Source: Chloroflexota bacterium (GTDB taxonomy: Bacteria > Chloroflexota > Dehalococcoidia > Bin125). From it: DNA of 9,678 nucleotides. The stretch lies in the NCBI GenBank assembly GCA_026705105.1, contig JAPPBK010000399.1, forward strand, positions 1-9,678, written 5' to 3'. Positions 5,576 to 9,678 of the stretch are shown in pieces. Below the pieces are notes generated by a model that did not search any database, was not told the origin of the DNA, and saw only the letters and a program-made list of their open reading frames with translations. How positions within the stretch are numbered: the stretch's first letter is position 1; every line of letters begins with the position of its first letter. The translations under genes were made by a program, and so were the position numbers.

Positions 5576-6715
5576 CTAGTCGCCGCCCGCGGCTGCGGCG
5601 GCAGTCTCGCGCGGCTGCGACGTCGTCGCCGGTTGATCGTCGCGGAAGTGCGGCATCACCTCTTCGCCGAACAGGCGCAGGCTTTCGAGCACTTCCTCCT
5701 GCGGGATCGTCTCCAGCGCGTTGAGCAGGAAGTTGATCTGGTCGACGCCGCAGGACTCCCATTTCTTGATCTCCTCGACCAGCCGGTCGGGATTGCCGAT
5801 GCAGACGCCCTCGGGAGCGGAGACGCCCTCGCCAGGGTTCTGCGCGGCCTGCTGACGGGTCGCGGCGAGCAGGCCCGGATTCGGGTAGCTGCGGGTCGGG
5901 TGCACTTCGCGGACCGGCAGGAGCTGGGCGGCGAGGTAACCGAAGGATCCCGTCAGGCGGCTGCCGGTCTTGATGCCCGTCTCGTTGTCCGGGTGGCAAT
6001 AGAGGAAGTTCACCGTGGCGACGCGCTCGTTGACGAAGGCGCCGGCCGGCTCGCAGTTGCGGATGGTGCTGCGGTAGCGCTTGACCTTCTCCTCCTGCTC
6101 GGCGAAGCCGCCGAAGGTCAGGCCCAGCGAGCCCATGCCGCGCTCGGCGGCGTCGATCTCGGTGCCGGGCGAGGAGACCGCGACCCACATCGGCGGGTGC
6201 GGCTTCTGGTAGGGCTTGGGCAGTACGGCGCGGGTGGGCATGCGGAATGCGCGGCCCTTGTAGCCGTAACGCTCGTTGGTCCACATCTGCGGGATCGTGC
6301 GGGTGTACTCGTCCCAGGTTTCCTTGGTCTCGTCCGGGTTGGCGTCCATGCCGCCTAGCTCGGTCCAGGTCGCGGAACGGCCGGTGCCGAACTCCAGGCG
6401 TCCGTCGGAGAGGATGTCGAGCACGGCCGCGCGCTCGGCGGCGCGGATCGGGTGGTTGAACTGCGGTACGCAGACGACGATCCCGTGGCCGACGCGGATC
6501 TGCTTGGTCTGCATCGCGCAGGCGGTCAGGAACAGCTCGGGCGCGGAGCAGTGCGAGTACTCCTCGAGGAAGTGGTGCTCGACCGCCCAGACCGAGTGGA
6601 AGCCCATCTCGTCGGCGAGGCGCACCTGCTCCAGGCAACGGTGATAGACCGTGTGCTCGATGTCGTTCTCCCAGGGTCGGGGAACGGAGATCTCGTAGAA
6701 GATGCCGAATTTCAT
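5576..6715 (-). CDS. LLM-class flavin-dependent oxidoreductase (luciferase-like monooxygenase)
   Basis: A 379-residue TIM-barrel oxidoreductase of the bacterial-luciferase-like family, which uses reduced flavin (FMNH2 or F420H2) and usually O2 to oxidise a small organic substrate. The N-terminus MKFGIFYEISVPRPW, the helix CLEQVRLADEMGFHSVWAVEHHF (27-49), the conserved VLDILSDGRLEFGTGRS (98-113) and the later KPHPPMWVAVSSPGTE and GNPDRLVEEIKKWESCGVDQINF all fit. The last about 20 residues are a low-complexity Ala/Thr tail. ATG at 6715 has GAGGA 8 nt upstream. It starts a same-strand run with the decarboxylase-like and hydrolase genes, and is divergent from the plus-strand gene across a 159-bp gap. 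The substrate cannot be told. Such enzymes are numerous in SAR202 Chloroflexota, Actinobacteria and others. Confidence 0.93.
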   Translation of the reverse strand: MKFGIFYEISVPRPWENDIEHTVYHRCLEQVRLADEMGFHSVWAVEHHFLEEYSHCSAPELFLTACAMQTKQIRVGHGIVVCVPQFNHPIRAAERAAVLDILSDGRLEFGTGRSATWTELGGMDANPDETKETWDEYTRTIPQMWTNERYGYKGRAFRMPTRAVLPKPYQKPHPPMWVAVSSPGTEIDAAERGMGSLGLTFGGFAEQEEKVKRYRSTIRNCEPAGAFVNERVATVNFLYCHPDNETGIKTGSRLTGSFGYLAAQLLPVREVHPTRSYPNPGLLAATRQQAAQNPGEGVSAPEGVCIGNPDRLVEEIKKWESCGVDQINFLLNALETIPQEEVLESLRLFGEEVMPHFRDDQPATTSQPRETAAAAAGGD

Positions 6716-6874
6716 GACGTTCGTCCTCGCAGGCGCAGCGGCGCGCCGGTTCGATCAGATGGTAACGGACGCAGGCGGGGAGGTCCGATCTCCCCGCTCC
6801 CCCTTGCAGGGGGAGCTGCCGAAGGCTGAGGGGGTCCCCTGCACCTGACTCAGCGCTGCTTCTATCATCGCTTC
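6716..6874. promoter_or_regulatory. Divergent intergenic region
   Basis: The only divergent gap in the window, so it should hold start signals for both the monooxygenase and the HsdR_N-like gene. On the plus strand TATCAT (6863-6868) is a fair -10 element 6 bp before the ATG at 6875. No ribosome site precedes that ATG, which would fit a leaderless message. No convincing -35 element is seen. On the minus strand TACCAT (6761-6766) is a weak -10 candidate. Repeat copy D occupies the middle. Confidence 0.35.
6786..6839 (-). repeat. Intergenic repeat, copy D (reverse orientation)
   Basis: On the plus strand a 9-bp stem, GCTCCCCCT with AGGGGGAGC around loop TGC (6796-6816), is followed by the TGCCGAAGGC block (6817-6826). 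On the minus strand this reads in the same order as copies B1 and E (GCCTTCGGCA then the C/G stem), so it is the same element inverted, with a shorter stem. Confidence 0.75.
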
Positions 6875-7810
6875 ATGGTCCTGGAAGATCTTCACGAACT
6901 GATTGAGACGCTGCAGGCGCGAATCGACGCGCACGCTCCGGCGTTGCAGCAGAGCGAGGCGCTGACTCGCTATGCGCTGATCGACCCGCTGTTGCGAGGT
7001 CTGGGTTGGGACACGGGGGATCCTTCGCAGGTCATTCCCGAGTTCAAGTCTGGTCGCGGCACGGCGGACTACGCCCTCTTGGGAAGCGACGGTAGACCTG
7101 ATGTGATCATCGAGGCGAAACGACTCCGCAGCGGGCTTGAAACCGCTGTTGAGCAAGTCATCAACTACTGCACGCGTGAGGGCTATGAGTTTTTCGCGGT
7201 AACGGACGGCCAGCTCTGGGAAGTGTATGAAACACGTCGTCAGGGAGACATAGAAGAGAAGATGGTAGCGCGACTCAAACTGAGCGATGCGCCGGCAAAT
7301 ACCTGTCTGGCCGCATTGGCCCTGTGGCGACCGAGTGTCATCGCCGGCATTGTCCAGTCAGGAGTGACTCCTGTCGTTAGCGCAGAGTCCTTGGGTCGCG
7401 ACGCAACGCCAGCGACAGCAAAGGGGGCTGTGAACCCTAACGACGCAGGCTGGCACGAGTTGTCGAGCTTCACGCCAGCTAAAGGGACAGTACCAAGCGC
7501 AGTAAGGCTCCCGGACCAGACGACGGCCATCGCGAAAGGCTGGGGAGACTTCATCGCGGAGATTGGGCGATATCTCTACGAGAACGGTCACCTGAAGGAG
7601 TCGCTATTGCCGATTCAGCGCAGCAAGAACTCATACATTGTTGCCGAATCGCCAGTGAATCCCACCGGCAATGGCTTCTCAGCTTCGAGGAAGATCGGGC
7701 CCTTCTACGCCAACGTGAACTTCACCTCGTTGACCCTGGTTCGAGACGCCAGATTCATGATTGAGCAGACAAAGCAAGAACCCGCCAAGTTCGCGGTGAA
7801 GTTGCAGTAG
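6875..7810 (+). CDS. Orphan HsdR N-terminal-like PD-(D/E)XK protein
   Basis: A 311-residue protein whose N-terminal about 150 residues match the RecB-like nuclease domain found at the start of type I restriction subunit HsdR. It shows helix SEALTRYALIDPLLRGLGW (27-45), D65 in GTADYALL, the E80-x-K82 pair in DVIIEAKRL, and the QxxxY motif Q94-Y98 in EQVINYC, so catalytic residues are intact. There is no helicase or ATPase part; instead a linker (about 165-210) leads to a C-terminal domain of unclear family (KGWGDFIAEIGRYLYENGHL ... SLTLVRDARFMIEQTKQEP). No HsdM or HsdS genes are near. It could be a stand-alone defence or DNA-binding protein. It is the only plus-strand gene and has lower GC: hand counts give 31/60 at 7201-7260, 7621-7680 and 7741-7800, against 43/60 at 8761-8820 in gyrA. 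It is bounded by two inverted copies of the intergenic repeat, which suggests acquisition. No ribosome site precedes the ATG. Confidence 0.85.
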   Translation: MVLEDLHELIETLQARIDAHAPALQQSEALTRYALIDPLLRGLGWDTGDPSQVIPEFKSGRGTADYALLGSDGRPDVIIEAKRLRSGLETAVEQVINYCTREGYEFFAVTDGQLWEVYETRRQGDIEEKMVARLKLSDAPANTCLAALALWRPSVIAGIVQSGVTPVVSAESLGRDATPATAKGAVNPNDAGWHELSSFTPAKGTVPSAVRLPDQTTAIAKGWGDFIAEIGRYLYENGHLKESLLPIQRSKNSYIVAESPVNPTGNGFSASRKIGPFYANVNFTSLTLVRDARFMIEQTKQEPAKFAVKLQ

Positions 7811-7824
7811 GCCGAGGTTGAGCG

Positions 7825-7847
7825 GGTCCCTGCGTGAAGCAGGGACC
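7825..7847 (+). terminator. Hairpin after HsdR_N-like gene
   Basis: A perfect 9-bp stem, GGTCCCTGC with GCAGGGACC and loop GTGAA, begins 14 nt after the stop codon at 7810. No T-run follows, so it is at best a non-classical terminator. Together with repeat copy E it fills the gap between two converging genes and may insulate them. Confidence 0.4.
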
Positions 7848-7852
7848 GGGGC

Positions 7853-7903
7853 GCCCCCCTCTGCCTTCGGCATCTCCCCCCGCTGCGCGGGGGGAGAGGG
7901 GAA
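7853..7903 (+). repeat. Double-hairpin intergenic repeat, copy E
   Basis: TGCC/GGCA hairpin (7862-7872) and an 11-bp stem with arms TCTCCCCCCGC and GCGGGGGGAGA and loop TGC (7873-7897), the best-preserved copy. It ends 9 bp before the gyrA stop codon, between converging genes, where a bidirectional stop or 3'-end protector would be useful. Confidence 0.85.
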
Positions 7904-7912
7904 CGGGGAGGC

Positions 7913-9678
7913 TTACGTGCGCTGGCCGAACTCTCGGCTGGTGTCGACGACGGCGATGGCTGCGATGCCTTCGTCGGAGGACATGACCTTGACTCCCTTG
8001 GAGGAGCGGCCGACCTGGCGGATTTGCTGCACCTCGGTGCGTAGGATCTTGCCCTCGCCTGAGATCACGACCAACTCTTCGTCGCCCCGCACCACTGCCA
8101 TGCCGACAACGCGGCCGGTCTCGTCCGAAACCTTGTGACCGATCATTCCCTTGCCGCCGCGACCCTTGGTTGTGTACTCGGCCTCGGGCGTGCGCTTGCC
8201 GAAGCCGCGGCTGGTGACGGTGAGCACCTCGGCACTCGGATCGACGGTTTGCAGTCCCACCAGGGCGCCGTCGTCGGGGATGTTGATGCCGCGCACGCCG
8301 CCGCTGATCCGCGAGGCCTCGCGCAGCGAATCTATGGCGAATCGCACCGTGCGTCCGTCGGAGCCGGTGACAATCACGTCGTCGCCGCTGTGAGCGAATG
8401 TCGCCTCGACCAGCTCGTCGTCGTCCCGCAGGTTGAACGCTAACAACCCGCTGCGGCGTACGTTTTGAAAGTTCTTGAGCTCGGTCTTCTTCACGTAGCC
8501 CTGGCGCGTCCCCAGGATGATGTAATCGTCCTCGAACGACTCGACCGGGATGATCGTGGTGACTTGCTCGTCGAGCTGGAGCTCAACCACGTTGCGCACC
8601 GGCAGGCCGCGCCACTCGCGGGAGCGGGCCTCGATTTCGTGGGCCTGGAGTCCGTAGACGCGGCCGCGCGAGGTGAAGAGCAGCAGGTGGTCGTGGGTGT
8701 CGCAGGCGACCAGGCGGTGCGGGGCTTCGACCGTCGTGGCGCCGTTCTTGCGCTCGATGCCCTTGACCCCTTTGCCGCCGCGCCGTTGCGAGCGGAAGGC
8801 GTCGACCGGCTGGCGCTTGATGTAGCCGTGGCGGGTGAGGGTGACGACCGACGACTGGTGCGGGACGAGGTCGGCCTCGCTGAACTGCTCGACCGACTTG
8901 GAGATGACTCGGGTCTTGCGCTCCTCGCCGAAGGTCTCGACCAGCTCGTCCATGTCTTCGGCGATCAGGCCGTCAATCTTCTTGGGGTCGTCGAGCAAGC
9001 CCTGCAGGTACTCGATCGTTTCGGTCAGTTCCTGGTACTCCTCTTCGAGCTTCGTCCGTTCAAGCTGGGCGAGGCGGCGGAGTTGCATTTCCAGCACGGC
9101 CTGGGCCTGGCGCTGCGAGAGCTCGAAGGGGTCTTCCTGGAGGCGGTCGCGGGCCGCCTCGGCCGATTCGGCAGCGCGGATGGCGGCGATGATCGCGTCG
9201 ATGTTGTCGATCGCCTTGAGCAGCCCCTCGACGATGTGATGACGGTCGCGCGCCTTCTCCAGGTCGAACTCGGTCCGCCGAGTGATGATTGTCTGGCGGT
9301 GGCGGATGAACTCGCGCAGGAGTTGATGCAGCGTCAGCGTTCGCGGGCGGTTGTCGACCAGGGCGACGAAGTTGCCGCTGTACTGCGATTGCAGCCCGGT
9401 CGAGCGGTAGAGCTGAGCGAGAATCGTCTGCACGTGACCGTCGCGCGTCAGCTCGACGACCAGTCGCATCCCGTGCCGGTCCGACTCGTCGCGCAGGTCG
9501 CGAATGCCCTCGATCTTCTTGTCTCGAACCAGACCGGCAATCTGCTCGATGATGCGGACCTTGTTGGCCTGGTAGGGAATCTCGGTGAAGACGATTTGCA
9601 GACGATTGCCGGTCGTGGTCTCTTCCAGGTGATGGCGCTCGGCAACATCCACACCGCCACCGCAAGCGAATTGGCTGT
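7913..9678 (-). CDS. gyrA: DNA gyrase subunit A, C-terminal 588 codons (5' end outside window)
   Basis: The 3' part of gyrase A, the DNA-cutting and -wrapping subunit of the type II topoisomerase that introduces negative supercoils. The frame is open at the right edge, so the helix-turn-helix domain and the catalytic tyrosine are outside. Present are the tower and DNA-gate end (NRLQIVFTEIPYQANKVRIIE, then VRDKKIEGIRDLRDESDR), the coiled coil with EMQLRRLAQLERTKLEEEY, and the six-bladed C-terminal wrapping domain. The first blade carries the GyrA-box QRRGGKG (bases 8768-8788), which marks gyrase rather than topoisomerase IV ParC. Later blades show REWRGLPV, VRRSGLLAF, ISGGVRGI, GRGGKGMIG and RSSKGVKV. 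The GTG at 9652 is internal, not the start. The protein ends soon after the last blade with only a short tail. Stop TAA at 7913-7915. Confidence 0.96.
   Translation of the reverse strand, partial: SQFACGGGVDVAERHHLEETTTGNRLQIVFTEIPYQANKVRIIEQIAGLVRDKKIEGIRDLRDESDRHGMRLVVELTRDGHVQTILAQLYRSTGLQSQYSGNFVALVDNRPRTLTLHQLLREFIRHRQTIITRRTEFDLEKARDRHHIVEGLLKAIDNIDAIIAAIRAAESAEAARDRLQEDPFELSQRQAQAVLEMQLRRLAQLERTKLEEEYQELTETIEYLQGLLDDPKKIDGLIAEDMDELVETFGEERKTRVISKSVEQFSEADLVPHQSSVVTLTRHGYIKRQPVDAFRSQRRGGKGVKGIERKNGATTVEAPHRLVACDTHDHLLLFTSRGRVYGLQAHEIEARSREWRGLPVRNVVELQLDEQVTTIIPVESFEDDYIILGTRQGYVKKTELKNFQNVRRSGLLAFNLRDDDELVEATFAHSGDDVIVTGSDGRTVRFAIDSLREASRISGGVRGINIPDDGALVGLQTVDPSAEVLTVTSRGFGKRTPEAEYTTKGRGGKGMIGHKVSDETGRVVGMAVVRGDEELVVISGEGKILRTEVQQIRQVGRSSKGVKVMSSDEGIAAIAVVDTSREFGQRT

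Noticed and set aside
5633..6358. 241-codon open frame antisense to the monooxygenase
   Set aside because: Shadow of the luciferase-like gene, with low-complexity composition and no motif.
3690..7903. CRISPR array
   Set aside because: The repeats are spread over 4 kb, palindromic, variable in orientation and separated by genes, with no regular spacers.
9650..9652. GTG as start of the gyrA gene
   Set aside because: The frame is open to the right edge and the N-terminal gyrase domains are missing, so this is an internal valine codon.
1..9678. tRNA or rRNA genes
   Set aside because: No cloverleaf with a CCA-end or conserved T-loop sequence was seen in the gaps, and the gaps are all shorter than 160 bp; no tool scan was possible.

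Overview
The window is a GC-rich bacterial chromosome segment. Seven genes or gene fragments of normal size, plus two very small genes, are coded on the minus strand except one plus-strand gene in the right half. The gene set (leucine biosynthesis, gyrase, a luciferase-like flavin monooxygenase, an acetoacetate-decarboxylase-like protein and a haloacetate-dehalogenase-like hydrolase) would fit an uncultured environmental lineage such as Chloroflexota/SAR202-type bacteria, which are known for many flavin monooxygenases of this class. That placement is inference only; no rRNA or other strong taxonomic marker is present.

Read along the minus strand (right to left): gyrA enters from the right edge and ends at 7913. 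A lone plus-strand gene for an HsdR_N-like PD-(D/E)XK protein (6875-7810) converges on it. Then come, all on the minus strand, a luciferase-like monooxygenase (6715-5576), an acetoacetate decarboxylase-fold protein without the Schiff-base lysine (5485-4736), a fluoroacetate/haloacetate dehalogenase-like hydrolase (4631-3744), leuD (3660-3070), two tiny paralogous genes (2957-2793 and 2734-2573), leuB (2493-1399), and a biotin-carboxylase-domain protein (1353 to the left edge).

LeuD and LeuB act at adjacent steps of leucine synthesis: LeuD works with a LeuC not seen here to make 3-isopropylmalate, and LeuB oxidises it. The three catabolic-type enzymes to their right may be transcribed with them, but repeat elements separate them and no shared pathway is proven.

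Two things stand out. First, between leuD and leuB lies a tandem pair of 54- and 53-residue peptides that share a PSI..(S/A)I.NLRR head and a conserved C-terminal tail, CCGxYGxPGC. Each is followed 13 nt after its stop codon by a 7-bp hairpin whose closing pair is swapped between the copies (a compensatory change). I do not recognise this family. Second, a double-hairpin intergenic repeat family occurs six times in the gaps right of 3661, mostly hard against the 3' ends of minus-strand genes. Its first hairpin comes in two sequence versions (TGCC/GGCA or TGTCAC/GTGACA). The HsdR_N-like gene, lower in GC than its neighbours, sits between two oppositely oriented copies.
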